Part shown: positions 1 through 11,287 of the stretch, piece after piece
How the letters are laid out: every line of letters starts with the position of its first letter
How positions within the stretch are numbered: the stretch's first letter is position 1
Source: Limnomonas spitsbergensis
Taxonomy: Eukaryota; Chlorophyta; Chlorophyceae; Chlamydomonadales
Direction: 5' to 3'
Length of the DNA: 64,000 nucleotides
NCBI GenBank assembly: GCA_037349105.1
Contig: JAYJMM010000119.1
Coordinates: forward strand, 5,467,001 to 5,531,000
Program-made: the position numbers and the translations under genes
The notes under the pieces: model-generated
Database searches by the model: none
What the model was told of the DNA's origin: nothing
What the model saw: the letters and a program-made list of their open reading frames with translations, nothing else

Positions 1-125
1 TATATCAGCGGGCAGGGATTGCTCCCACATAACTTTCACACATTACTCCCACACAGGTCCCCACACATAACTCCCACATAATTTCCACACATAACACCCA
101 CACAGGTCAGGGGGGGGAGTATATG
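1..125. repeat. short degenerate repeats on CACACATAACTCCCACA
   Basis: About five loose copies of a motif close to CACACATAACTCCCACA make up the first 110 bases. No coding or RNA feature is visible here. The stretch borders the polypurine minisatellite. Confidence 0.5.
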
Positions 126-600
126 AGCGAGGAGGAGAGGAAGGGAGGAGGAGAGGAAGGGAGGAGGAGAGGAAGGGAGGAGGAGAGGAAGGGAGGAGGA
201 GAGGAAGGGAGGAGGAGAGGAAGGGAGGAGGAGAGGAAGGGAGGAGGAGAGGAAGGGAGGAGGAGAGGAAGGGAGGAGGAGAGGAAGGGAGGAGGAGAGG
301 AAGGGAGGAGGAGAGGAAGGGAGGAGGAGAGGAAGGGAGGAGGAGAGGAAGGGAGGAGGAGAGGAAGGGAGGAGGAGAGGAAGGGAGGAGGAGAGGAAGG
401 GAGGAGGAGAGGAAGGGAGGAGGAGAGGAAGGGAGGAGGAGAGGAAGGGAGGAGGAGAGGAAGGGAGGAGGAGAGGAAGGGAGGAGGAGAGGAAGGGAGG
501 AGGAAAGGAAGGGAGGAGGAGAGGAAGGGAGGAGGAGAGGAAGGGAGGAGGAGAGGAAGGGAGGAGGAGAGGAAGGGAGGAGGAAAGGAAGGGAGGAGGA
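126..600. repeat. 16-bp polypurine minisatellite
   Basis: Roughly 30 near-perfect copies of a 16-bp all-purine unit (GGAGGAGAGGAAGGGA), with only a few G-to-A changes. Because 48 is divisible by 3 and the repeat lacks stops, both strands show artificial open frames of about 200 codons (Arg/Glu/Gly on +, Leu/Pro/Ser on -). These are not treated as genes. A pure polypurine tract of this length could form triplex DNA. Confidence 0.95.
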
Positions 601-655
601 GAAGAAGAAGAAGAAGAAGAAGGAAGGAAGGAGGGAAGGAAGGAAGGAAGAAGAC
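600..655. repeat. (GAA)n and (GGAA)n simple repeat
   Basis: A GAA run followed by GGAA/GGGAA steps. It extends the polypurine strand of the neighbouring minisatellite and abuts the purine tail of a short retroposon. Confidence 0.9.
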
Positions 656-727
656 TAAGCCCCCTAGGGGCGTGCGGGTTAAGTGCGCAGCGCAGCTCGG
701 GGCGGAAGCCACATCCACACCGTTACC
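649..727 (-). mobile_element. short retroposon, family F1 (LINE-tail SINE)
   Basis: Read on the minus strand it starts GATGGTAACGGTGTGGATG and runs through a short palindrome around CCCCTAGGGG into a CTTC-rich tail. The same roughly 90-bp body is found at 10119-10206, 25914-25966, 30455-30548, 30846-30945 and 48988-49074. The tail here merges with the purine microsatellite, so no target-site duplication can be defined. Confidence 0.7.
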
Positions 728-779
728 ATCACCTGTATTTCAATGCATGATCTAAATTCTTAACCCTGAACCCTGTCAG

Positions 780-2125
780 GTGATCCGCACCACACCCACC
801 ATGCGCAAGCCCCCAGGCATCCTCTGGCACCGGCTGAGCCCGGAGAAGTTGGGCCAGATCCGCGTGTTACGCGAGCTCAAGGCCCGCCTGGAGGCAGAGG
901 CCGGAGAGATGCTGCCATCAGGTCGGCGTTTGTGTGTGTGGGGGGGGGGGGGGCGTGTTTATTTTTATGGCTACAAGTCTACCTTTGGCAGGCAGCCCCG
1001 CAGCCGGATAAGGCCTGTTTAGGCCTAACCTGGACTTGTCTACCGCTGTGGACTGAAGCGGCATGGCAGGCCACAAATGGGGCCGCCGGCCAGAGGCGGG
1101 AGTGTTACTGACATGTGGCTGAGTCTTGCAAGATAATGATTGGGTGGGGGGGGGGTGTTCTAGTGCGTACCAAATTGCACCCACTTAAATGAAGGAGGCA
1201 GCAGCCGACGAGATGATGCCATCTGTTCGGGGCTGGGCTGTGTGTGGGGGGGAGGGGGATGCTAGCAACGACATGTACGCCGACGGTGGCGTACATGTCG
1301 CGCCCGATCGTGCACAAGATAATAAAATAGGCAGCAGCTGGAGGATGCAGCCATGAGGTCTGTCATCGAAGTGCAACAGGCGACAACGACTGGTACGCCA
1401 CTCTGTTATTTTGTTTGCTCACCTGGCCACTTTCGGGGGCCCTCCAGGCGGCCGTCACTGGAATCATGAGGACCAAATCTTGACCGGCAGATGTTCATGA
1501 CGTTATACCTCTGGGCCCTGCTTAGATAAAGCTCGGCCACGTCGGCAAACCAAAAGTCCGGCAGATGTGCGGTGGCCCCAAGCAAGTATAAGGACTTGCT
1601 GCCCCAGGCCCCGTGCCCGTAGGCCGTGATGTAGCTTAAGTACACTAAACAAAAGTTCTTACACTGCCACACCAGATACCTTTTCTTTTCTCCTTTCCTT
1701 CCTATGTTTCGTTTTACTTTTTGCTCTCCAACCACGCAACCGAGCCTTTGGGTACAGCCCGTAGATGTAGCGTTGAAACAAAACCCTCATCACCTGGCAC
1801 CAGCTCCGCAGCTCAAGTGGCTGCTTAATGCCCACAATTGACGACAAGACCCCTGGTTTTTGAAGAAGGAAAACGTTTCCAAGATGGCTTGCTTGACATG
1901 GCCTTCCTTCCTTTGGTCCTGTTCCGCCATCAGATCCCTCGAAGAAGCCTCGTTTTTTCTTTGACGGTCCTGTCTCTGTCCATGTCCCTGATGCAGCCTA
2001 ACCTTCCCATCTCTGTCCCTATCCCGCCTGCAGGTCCCTCGGAAAAGCTGCCACCGCTAGCAGCCAGAGGACCTCGCCAGCAGAGCTCTGGGTCAGGATC
2101 TGGCAGGGGAAGACCCAGGGCATGA
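780..2125 (+). CDS. C-terminal two exons of an unrecognised gene (5' part not identified)
   Basis: Two exons fit in phase: 780-921 (after an acceptor ending CTGTCAG, before donor GTCGGC) and 2034-2125 (after CCTGCAG, ending in TGA). The first leaves one base that the second completes. Together they give about 77 residues. The first exon encodes a basic/acidic, probably helical stretch (PEKLGQIRVLRELKARLEAE). The second encodes a low-complexity Gly/Ser/Arg tail ending GRGRPRA. I do not recognise the family; the tail resembles nucleic-acid-binding proteins but is not diagnostic. Upstream exons must lie at or beyond the window edge or are hidden in repeats. The donor edge of the first exon recurs in the intron at about 1193-1228 and, more weakly, at 1335-1362. 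Confidence 0.5.
958..1125. repeat. dispersed repeat family F2 (GGCC-rich)
   Basis: Contains the family hallmarks GGCCACAAATGGGGCC, then GGCCAGAGGC, then ACATGTGGCTGAGT. Better copies are at 38165-38450 and 55418-55545. It lies within the intron of the partial gene. Confidence 0.5.
1428..1570. repeat. F2 fragment followed by F3 retroposon copy
   Basis: Bases 1428-1490 carry the F2 core (GGACCAAATCTTGACCGGCA). Bases 1494-1570 carry the F3 core: ATGACGTTATACCTCTGGGC, then GCTCGGCCACGTCGGC. F3 recurs at about ten places in the window. Confidence 0.6.
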
Positions 2126-3306
2126 GGCTAGTACAGATGCCCTTTTAAAGTGGGGGCAGAATTGTCTTCATGAAAAAGGGCATGTTAATGACGTTACACC
2201 TCTGGGTTATGCTGAAATGAAGCTCAGCCACGTCGGCAAACAAGAAGGGCATGTATCTGGTGCCAACAAAATGAGTGCCTGCCTCTTGCCTTTAAATACC
2301 GAAATCTATAATCAACTATGAAAATATGATTTGATGTTGATGCACTAGATCGGTATGCTACCAGTGGTTACGATTTTATGAAGTGTCTCGATACCCGAGG
2401 AAGACAGGAAAATGCTGCTGGAGCGTGTCTCCAGAAATAAGGCATTTGAACCTTGCACAAACAGCGTGAGTAATGTACTGTTGACATGCAGGGGAGATGA
2501 GGAAGGCAACTGGTGGAAAGTAAATATGTGCTGAGGACATGGAGGGTGCAGAGAGCGACCATGAGAAGTTGGAGCTGGATGCAACATCCAATAAGTGGGG
2601 GTGGGACTGGCTGGCAGATGATGATATGGTGGGGTGGAGGGTAGAATGGTGCATAACCGCTGAGCTCTACTGAACGCTCGGCTGCATGGGGCTAGTAGGG
2701 GTGAGCAGGCTCATGATGGTTTGGGGGCGTGCATCATTATGAGTGGCAAGAAGGATACCACAGGGGGCACACAGATTCGGCATGGCAGAGGCAAGCCAAA
2801 CCAGGGCTTCCTGAAGGTGGTGTAAGGACAGCCAGTTGTGGTACTGGGGAATGGTTGTTCTTGATACAAACTCGATGTCACTACCCCGTTCCTTTATCCA
2901 AGGTGCCATGCAGAGTGAACCGGGGGAAAACAGCGACGCACCATCGCTAAGGGATGAGGGATGTCGAAATGGCTCAGGAATATACGGCGCAGAATCCCGT
3001 CCGCTCGAGCTCTCATACATGCTTCGCTTTAGCTGAGCAATTGAGCATGCATGTTGTAAAAGAGTGCAGGCGTCAGCGATCTCCCTCTCTTATACAGGGC
3101 ACGTGGTGGCCTGGTGTGCACTAGGGTGGGTGTGTCTCGGACTGGTCTTGGCGTGTGCCTGGCGCGTGTCATGTAGTCACAACCTCAGCCGGTACAGAGA
3201 ATGTGGCATTGGCTCAGACACGAGATGGGCTTAAGAATCCTCGCTACATAAAAGTTGTCTTATTAGCTGTCAGAACTCTGCGGTCCTTGTCCAACCGAAT
3301 CGAAAA
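2126..3306. other. intergenic region upstream of FTR1
   Basis: Lies between the partial upstream gene and the FTR1 start codon. It holds an F3 copy at 2184-2255 (TTAATGACGTTACACCTCTG). No convincing exon, tRNA or other gene was seen. The FTR1 promoter should be in the last few hundred bases, but no core element could be identified by eye. Confidence 0.5.
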
Positions 3307-6300
3307 ATGGGCGCTGGCTCCTCAAACTATTTCAATGCAGTCCCTCTGTTCATCCTGTTCAGAGAGGTAAGCCACGATGTTGGCTATGACGAAATGCTAC
3401 CACGGATTATCGCAGCCGTTGCTGCGATCGTCATCAGGAAGGCTAACAATATCTGCTTGGCTTGCCCCGCAGGCCATCGAGGCATCCATCGTCGTCAGCG
3501 TTCTGCTCACCTTCGTGAATCGCAGCGTCCCAAGATTGAAGGCTCAGAGTGAGTAGCCGGGCGCAAGGTATCAATTCGGGTGTTAGACGTATTCATGTTG
3601 AGACGCCCCCCTCGTGCTTTCTCTCCACCCGCAGTTTGGTGGGGCGTGGGCATCGGCGTCGGACTGAGTTTGGTTTTAGGTGCCATATTTGCGATCGTTT
3701 ACTATCAGGCGCAACAGAATCTGTTCCAGGGTGGGGCAGCCCAGGTGAGTGGTCCTTTCCCATTTCGGCCCCTGAGGCCTGATGCCACCTGAAGCCATCC
3801 GCCACCAAGCTTCAGATCGTAGGCCTGAGTGATGACCTGGCCACTGTAGCCAACGTCACCACCTCCGCATTCCCTGCAGCCTTAAAATCAAGCCAACTGC
3901 TGCCACCCCATCCCGCCAGCTGCTGCACAGACGACAAGCCCGACAGACTCCACTGCAACCACCATCTGACCTCCTCCCCTTGATCATACTCACGCAGTTC
4001 CTGTTTAAGGGCATCGTTGCATGGATCGCCAGTATCTTCATCACCTACCTGGCCTTTGCCATGCTCCGTTACGAGGGCTGGGAGAAGAAGTGGGCCCGAA
4101 AACTCATTCCTCTGCAGGTGTGGCTTTCCTGAAGGTATCGGTGGAACCCAGTGTTTTTAGACGCACAGTTCAGCAGCACCTTCGTTGCCATCAACACCTC
4201 GAGGCCAGGGGGCCTGCCGCTGCTGGGGCCCTGCTGCTTTGACCCCCGGGTGAAGGCTGTAGGCTGAAAGTTTGCCCCTCATCAGCTTCAAAGTGACTGA
4301 CCAGCAGCCAGTTGAAAGTGGTCTGGTGCACACTAAGAAATTTCAATGATGCCGCCATGTAATGCGCTGCATATAATGGCCAGAGCATGACAAGCCCAGT
4401 GTACATTGGTCCTGCCCACTCTTTTAGTAAAAATAGTGGAGTTTTCATACGTACACAACGGTATGTCTCATTTTTATCCTTGTCACTGTGGCCCTGCAGG
4501 CCAAACTTGAGCCTGGTGAGCAGCTGGACACCGTCAAGTCGGATGAGTCGTCCGAAACTGACTTTAAGGCTACGGCAGCCGGTAAGATGACCAACAACCC
4601 CATTTCCGACGATCCCAAAGCGGACCCCAATATTGACTCGGTTGCCCTGGAGGTCATCACAACGAACGAGGCGGAGGACAGCGACTTGGAGGATCCTTAC
4701 ACCGTGGGCTGCTGGAAGCGGCTGCTGCACCAGGATAGGTATGGCTCCTTCCTCTCGTACTACAGCTTGTTCTTCGCGGTCTTCATCGTCATCCTGCGCG
4801 AGGGGCTGGAGTCGATCATCTTCCTGTTTGGCGTCGGGAACGCCGCACCGGCTTCGATCCCGATCTCGGGTCTGATCGGCATTGCTTGCGGCTTGGGCGT
4901 GGGTGTGCTCCTGTACTACACCGGCCGCGAGGTGAGACACTGGGGTTTGAAGGGGGTTAGGGTGAGAAGCTATACGTGTTTTGGACTCGAATCTTTAACA
5001 AAGTATGATTATATATTATCATTATTTTGTCCCAAAAATGGAATATTTGTGCAATGAATGAGAGGGGTGGGTGCATGCGATCATGATAAGAAAATGACCT
5101 GCAACCTCATGGCTGGTCATGGACTCATTTATTCCAGGGTCAGAGCTTCTGCTGCAATATTTCAGTCCAGCGCACATGTGCGCATTGATGTTCATATAGA
5201 ATCCCCTCCTCTGACCCCCCCTTCGCCTCTCCCTACTCTGCATCCCCTTCTCAGCCCCCCCTCCCCCCCCCCCCCCCCCCCTCATAAGTCCCTCTCCTCA
5301 CTGCCCCTTCCTTACTGCCCCCTTCTCACACACACCTCTTCATCACCCCATCCACACCACCCTCTCCTCACCGCCCCCTCCTTACCCCTGTCTTCTCCCG
5401 CCATCAGGTCAAGGACATCAAGTGGCTGCTCTTTTGCTTCGCCACCGTCCTCTTCTTTATCGCTGCTGGCTCATGTGAAAACGGAGCTCACTGGCTTATG
5501 GAGGTGCGTGCCCTTTCGCCTCCCTCTGTTTTTCCTACACTAAAACGTTGGTTGACGGACCTCTCTGGCTGGTAGAGATGGATACCCCTGTTTTCATGCT
5601 CTGCTCCTTGGTAATGATTGGTTGGATGTGCCTAGCTTGTAGGGCCCATGCAGTTTTGCTGTACCGTAGATTTGCTTTGCCTTCCCTCACAAATAGCGTT
5701 GTTTGGGGTTTTAAGAATCCATGCATTTTCTAATGATCAATTGTTGGCGCCATTTCCGTTGGAGGTGTGACCAGTCACCTTAGATGCATACCGTCCCCCT
5801 TCTCGGCCATTTCAGGTGCCCAACATCAGACTGTTTTACTCGTTAAGACTATTCCGGCGCCTTCTACCGCTGGAATAGTCTTAATGGTTTCAGCCCCAGG
5901 GTTTCAGTACTTCAGTTGTATTGCCAGCCCAGCGTTTCAGCTACCTGCATTTCTGGCCAGGCCCGCTCTGCACTGCCAGCTATGCGTTGCCCGCTCTCTG
6001 CGCCTCTGGCGGATCCCGCCTGATGTCTGAAACCCTTAGACTTCAACCCTGATGTAGACATCTACATGACCTGTTGCAGGGTGGCATGTACGGAGAGTAC
6101 CTTTACGCCCCAACGGTTGTGACCGCGGCCAACACGGGCGCCATCACCTCCACCCTTTACGGCGGAGTCGGGCAGCCGGCCGCGCCCTCTCTAGCTGCAC
6201 TGGCCGCGGTGAGCTTTGTTCCGGGTGTCATGCACCCACCCACCTACTATCCGCAGGGCCCACAACAGCCGGTCTGTACCGGGGATTTATGCGGCTGTGT

Positions 6301-8824
6301 GTGTTCAGTTATTATATCTGCTGCCAGACCACCTGAGGGGGGCCCCCCGGCGGCCACTTCTGGGACAATTGGGACCAAACCTTGACCGGCCTATGGCCGC
6401 TGGTCCAAGCAGATGGCATCTTGCTGCGCCAGCCCCTCGTGGCCATGGACCGCGGTGTAGCTGAATTGTAGCTGAAGCACGCTTCAGGAAACACTGGTCT
6501 GTGCCCTCTCCATCTGCTGTGTAAAGCAGTATCCTCTCATCCTCCACCCCCTATCTTGGAGCCAACGCGTCCAGCCTGTGTAGAGGCGTTGGTCAGCCGT
6601 ACGCCTTCTCTCATGATGCCCCCTGGCTGAAGGATGAGTGCTGTGAATGTTTTTCTTTAGTGCGCACCTGTCCATCCTTGGGCTGTCTCTGCGAGGATGT
6701 GGGCGGCTGTCCGCACCCTCTCTTGCCGCCCTGGCAGCACTGGGTGCTCTGCACGTCTGGTCTGCCTACTAGGAGCAGGGTAGCACCCTGGTTAAATGTA
6801 AATGTTTAGGCCCTGGGCTCAAAGCTGCGAGCTGAAAATAAAAATTGAATAGCTGAAAGCTGGGAAAGAAACAGGCACATCACTCGATGAGCTAGTGGAT
6901 GACATTTTGTCTGCACAGGGAGGAAGCTGACACAAGTATCCTACAAATGCACAACTATCCACAACTACCTCGCTGATTGCAATCATTTTCACATTTATCT
7001 CACGACTATCTCACAACTACCTCACTGACTGCAATCATTTTCACAACCCATCTCACTGATTGCAATCATTCTCACAACTGTCTCACAACTATCTCACTGA
7101 TTGCAATCATTCACAAGCATTCCATACTGCTCCTCTAACCCGCCCTTGATCCTCCTGATCGACAGGCTGGTTTCAGTGACGGCGACGAGGCCCCCGGGGG
7201 CGTCGCGATGGCGAACCCTCAGGATGGCTACACCTACCTCATGACCGCCCCCCAGCCCTGGTGGCAGGCCCCCCTCTGGGACCTTAGGGGCAGCCCATGC
7301 TGCGGTGACACCGACCAGGAGAACCAGTTCCTGGCGCTGTGCAAGTGAGAGCTTTGAATGTTTCCATTCAGTCGCAATTCAAACATGTGAATTTGAGTAG
7401 GGTTGTGGCGGCAGCCCGCCAGGCCCTGTGAGTGGCTGAACCTGCCTCTGAGGTGACGTGAATGAGGAAAACTAGCTGCCTGCTCTTTACCTGGGTTTTG
7501 CAGGGTTTCAATCAGGTTCAATTGGTCAACAAGTGTATGGGGAAATGTGTTTGACGACAAGATGGCCACTCTGAGAGCAATGGCCAAATTTATTTCAATC
7601 AATGGGTCGTTGTGTTTCTTGCATGTCATTCAGTGCTGTACGGACTGCCGATTACGGTCTTAAGGGTGGCTGAATTATGTACCTGAGCTTCAGTCACCGT
7701 AATTTCAAGGCGAATCTAGTACTTAAACCAGTATTGAAGGGACGGTAATGACTTGCAAAAATTCTGAATTATGGCACCATTGCACAGCACTCATGACAAT
7801 GCAGGCTGTGAACGCCGAAGACTAGAGAGCGGGGACACAGGGCTTCAACCTACCTCTCTGTTGCTTGGTCGACCAACCGCCCGGTCGACCATCCGCCCTT
7901 TTAAACCTCAGTTGACTAATCGCCGCACCCCTGCCGTTTTGTGTGCAACCCCAGGGTCCTGTTCGGCTACCGAGCGCAGCCCTGCTTCATAGACTGTGTC
8001 TGGTACCTGGCCTACTGGACGACCGTGCTGCTGATGGGTCTGTGGAAGTCTCACAGTGGCACCTTGACGGACGCCGACCACAAGTATAACAAGGTCATGA
8101 AGAAGCAGCTGGAGCAGGTGGGGGGGCATGAGCATGGGTAGGCCAGCGAGGGGCATGGGCATGGGCAAGCCAGCTAGGGAAATGGGCAGGGGCAACAGGC
8201 GGAAAAAGGCTTTGAGGGGATGCTTGGATGCTTTACCAACGTCGCAACTCTTAACCCTAAACCCTTTGGGGGGCATGCTTGGATGCTTGAACATGGACGC
8301 TTGGATGCTTAAACGCTTGAATGGATGCTTGAACATGGATGCTTGGATGCTTGAACAATATCTTTACCCTAAACCCTAAACCCTAAACTAGTTGGGTGGG
8401 TATGGTTACAAGGCATAGCATGATCTGATGCGAGACCACTATGTCCTGCGATGCCTTGTTCATGTGTATGTTAAGGTGAGGACTTAAAAATTGTTTCTGT
8501 GTCGTGACATACGTGATTCCTGGTTTTTCTTGGCCTCGTTTCTCAACCTACACGTACCTTGCTTGGCCTGCAGCTTTTCAGGCTGCCTTGCTTGGCGGAT
8601 TTGTGTGTGTGCTTTCAAGGTATTGTGTCAATGTGTCCCCTGCTATGTCTTTGCAGGCAGCATTGGCGAAGGAGGCAGCGCTGCGAGTTTCTTCCGAGGA
8701 CTGCCGGTCCTCGGAGGACACGGCCACGTCAACCATTCCCAGGGACAGCGACGAGCGGGCTCCTGGAGAAAAGCTGGCGCAAGAGCAGGTGGTGCTGCAC
8801 TTGAATGATGCCAAGACTGCTTAA
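3307..8824 (+). CDS. FTR1: high-affinity iron permease FTR1, 10 exons, 510 aa
   Basis: Exons: 3307-3366, 3473-3548, 3635-3744, 3998-4117, 4500-4931, 5408-5503, 6080-6208, 7166-7344, 7955-8117, 8657-8824. All introns are GT-AG and all phases close in frame. The protein is an FTR1-family plasma-membrane permease that takes up Fe(III) made by a partner ferroxidase. It has both signature REXXE motifs, REAIE at residues 19-23 in helix 1 and REGLE at 222-226 in helix 4, the sites that handle iron in this family. About seven hydrophobic helices are visible. The loop before helix 4 (about 123-200) is long and rich in Asp/Glu/Ser. The last helix has the family pattern FGYRAQP followed by YLAYW. The C-terminal tail is hydrophilic. 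The start was chosen as the ATG 18 codons before REAIE, as in other family members. The natural partner, FOX1, is at 44.6-59.7 kb on the other strand. Confidence 0.93.
6330..6482. repeat. F2 dispersed repeat with TGTAGCTGAA tail
   Basis: Carries GGGACCAAACCTTGACCGGC, then GGCCGCTGGTCCAAGCAGA, and ends in tandem TGTAGCTGAATTGTAGCTGA steps. It sits in FTR1 intron 7. A diverged copy of the exon 7 3' edge follows at about 6655-6770. Confidence 0.55.
6955..7115. repeat. degenerate 36-bp tandem repeat in FTR1 intron 7
   Basis: About four copies of a unit built on CTCACTGATTGCAATCATT followed by TTCACAACTATCT. Intronic; no exon or RNA signal is seen in it. Confidence 0.75.
8130..8390. repeat. intronic short repeats plus telomere-like CCCTAAA run
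   Basis: In FTR1 intron 9, repeats of GGGCATGGGCATGGGCAAG (8130-8190) and GGATGCTTGAACATGGATG-like units (8280-8360) are followed by three copies of CCCTAAA at 8367-8387. The last matches the plant/green-algal telomere repeat in an internal position. Confidence 0.7.
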
Positions 8825-8874
8825 TCTACGACTGGCTCTTTGCCAATGGAGACACCTTGAAAATGTAGGTGAAA

Positions 8875-8879
8875 TGTAA
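8875..8879 (+). promoter_or_regulatory. candidate poly(A) signal TGTAA for FTR1
   Basis: TGTAA lies about 50 bases after the FTR1 stop. Chlorophyte mRNAs often use TGTAA as the polyadenylation signal. A second copy occurs about 35 bases further on. The assignment rests on position and motif only. Confidence 0.4.
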
Positions 8880-10118
8880 GCGGACTGTCACAGCCAAATT
8901 CAAACGGCCTTGATGTAAGTTTCGCTACACCTCCAATGAAAGCATCACCTTCGCTCGACCAATGTCAGAGGAAGGGTTTTAAAACCAAGCTCTCATTTCT
9001 GTATGTAGCAATTGAGTGGGCGGGACTGGCTTTATGCAGCATCTTGCATTATGGAGCACTGCCGGTAGATAGTTTTGTTAGCGATTCCAAGAGGTAATTT
9101 TCAATGATCATGCTGCGCAACGGATGGGATTAATTTTTATGTTGTGTTATGTTGTCAACATAATGGGGGTACCGGTGGTCTTCAAATCACGACGCATTCT
9201 TCCGAGACACATTCTTCTGAGACACATTCTTCCTGATGTAAAAGATGACACTGTTGGAGTTGTATCATTAGACAACTGGACGATGTTAATGACGTAACAT
9301 CTGTGGGGCCGCCATGGGTGAGAGGCCTTGGCCATCGTTGGAGACGTGGATGGTCGAACTCCTTGAGGGAAAGGAGCTGGGGGCTTTGGAATTCCTTTTT
9401 CTGTGGGAGTGTTCTTTCGTATCCCTGGTTTTTGTCCTCGTCCTAAGTATCAAACCCGACAGTTGGACAATTCTGCCAAGTCTTTTTGGGCAGGCCCAGA
9501 AGTCAATGGGGTGACGCCTCTGGGCCATGCCCTAAAAGACTCGGTCACATGAAGGAAATTGTGAGGGAAAACGGAAGGAAAGAGGGGAAAGGGAATACAA
9601 GGGGATGTATCCCCCCTCCGCACAGAAAAATGAAATGCATTGCAAAAGCTCCGTCCCTAATCAAGAGTCAAGCCCTTGGTGATTTTGATGCCAGCATGCA
9701 CTGGGAAGGCTCTAAGGCTCTTCAATATTGGGATCTGAAATATGGGACATGATATATTGGGAAAATGCGCGATGACCATTACATTTAGTGTTTCTTACTG
9801 AAATGCAATTTGGGACACAGTGCTTGGCTTCACGGTTCGGCTTGCCAATGACCTATGGCGCGCAAGACACTATATTACGCGTACCGTAATAACACGCTGG
9901 TGAGCTGTCGATTGGGGCGAGCGTTACTCCAGCCTTCAACCAGAGTTGGCCTGCAGCAGTTGGGGCTACAACAATGGCGGTACGGGTGTCTTCAAACCGC
10001 CAGTCGATTGTGATTACCCCACCCCAATTCCCAATGTGAAACAGCTGACGCTTAGCTGACAGTTACGCAGCTCACTGTTGGCGGCACCAATGCAAGCCGA
10101 AGATGAGTGGGGTCGCCA
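8880..10118. other. intergenic region with F3 copies
   Basis: No gene is recognised. F3-like pieces are at 9286-9310 (GTTAATGACGTAACATCTG) and 9440-9560 (GACAGTTGGACAATTCTGCC, then TCAATGGGGTGACGCCTCTG). The rest looks like unique non-coding DNA. Confidence 0.45.
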
Positions 10119-10206
10119 GAAAGAAAGAAAGCTAAGCCCTATTAGGGCGTGGAGGTTAAGGGAACAACGCAGCTTGGGGCTGTAGCCACATCCGCGCCGG
10201 TACCAT
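10119..10206 (-). mobile_element. F1 short retroposon at the 3' end of the LINE
   Basis: Minus-strand copy starting ATGGTACCGGCGCGGATGTG and ending in (TTTC)3. It follows directly on the LINE's own (TTTC)n tail at 10211-10226 in the same orientation. The shared tail type suggests that this LINE's reverse transcriptase mobilises the F1 elements. Confidence 0.7.
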
Positions 10207-10340
10207 GAGGCAAAGAAAGAAAGAAGCAACTTCCTCACGGTGGGTTTCTCTTATGGGTGTGCTTTTTTGGCCCAGTACAGGCTTTGTGGCGGAAAAATAT
10301 TTGAGTCTGCGCCTGGTTTGCACTATGCCATGCAAATGTT

Positions 10341-10667
10341 TTATCGAATGGACATATGCATTTTCTGGGCGCATTTCTTAGCATGGAATGCGGTGATCCC
10401 AAGAGACATCATGGCTTGAATTGTGTGCTTATTGTAAATAGTGCCCCATGTGCCAATCAAGATTGGAATCAATTTAATGTTGTTTCGCTGGTGCCCGTTC
10501 AAAATCAATAGCTCCACAAGGTCAGTGTGCTGGTTTAAGCAAGCTTTTAATTGGTCCCCATGCGCGGTGTCTCTGCAATACTTAAATTCCCCAATGTGGA
10601 CTATAACGTCCTTCTTTTGTCCTGTCGTTTGCATCAACAACATGTCAGGCTGCATTTTCGTTTTCAT
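10341..10667 (-). pseudogene. LINE fragment: restriction-like endonuclease (PD-(D/E)XK) domain
   Basis: The frame contains QPDMLLM, then about 20 residues on VHIGEFKYCRDT, then LKACLNQHTDLVELL and ILIGTWGTIY. This matches the C-terminal nuclease of many algal LINEs, with the PD and ExK catalytic pattern intact. In the family this enzyme nicks target DNA to prime reverse transcription. It is frame-separated from the upstream zinc-knuckle piece. Confidence 0.65.
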
Positions 10668-10753
10668 TTGGATGGCTCCAAGTGTTGATGCCGCAGCGTG
10701 GGGGATTAAGTATGGGGGGACTATTCATCAGCATGGCTGGTGCTCCAGCTCTC

Positions 10754-11287
10754 TCACACTTCTCGGCCGTCTGCCATGACGATGTCCCCTCCCATGCTGC
10801 CTTTCGATACAGCCCTCAGCAAAATCCTTCCTGTGCCATGGTGGCGATCTATGTAGATCTTTTGCATTTCGGGGTGCCTGCATGCGCCTGTGATATGGCC
10901 TGCACTGTCATGCTCTCCACACAAGGGGCATTTGTCCGTGGTACTTTTGCCCCATTTGAAAGCCACCTTGTTATTCCAAAGGCATCCATGTCGCCATCGA
11001 AGGGCTGTTTTCTTCTCGGCCAGAGTGACTCCCGGGTGGTTAAAAAAACTGTTGCTGAGGGCCCCATCAGCAATCGCGTGCAACCGTTGCCACCCTTGAA
11101 AGTATACGCTATCGATGTTAGATCGGCCCAGCTTTTGGCGCTCGTGAATGTGTGTCTTCAGGGCACCCTTCAGATCTTCTAATCCTTGCGGCTCTCCCTG
11201 GCCATGGTCGTCTTCGTTAGTTTTGTGAAAAGCCAGAAAGAGCCGTACTGCGAAGGTTCGGAGCTCACAGGTACGGTCAGATCGCAT
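10754..11287 (-). pseudogene. LINE fragment: zinc-knuckle region
   Basis: Encodes CPLCGEHDSAGHITGACRHP followed by RHHGTGRILL. The C-x2-C-x8-H-x4-C spacing and the following RH motif are typical of the LINE segment between RNase H and the C-terminal nuclease, with a presumed nucleic-acid-binding role. It overlaps the end of the RNase H frame by about 110 bases in a different frame. Confidence 0.65.

Noticed and set aside
107..755. Open frames of about 200 codons on both strands over the 16-bp repeat
   Set aside because: They arise from a stop-free purine minisatellite and have no splice or domain context.
10441..10779. Plus-strand frames across the LINE
   Set aside because: Shadows of the minus-strand retrotransposon coding sequence; no motifs in the plus frames.
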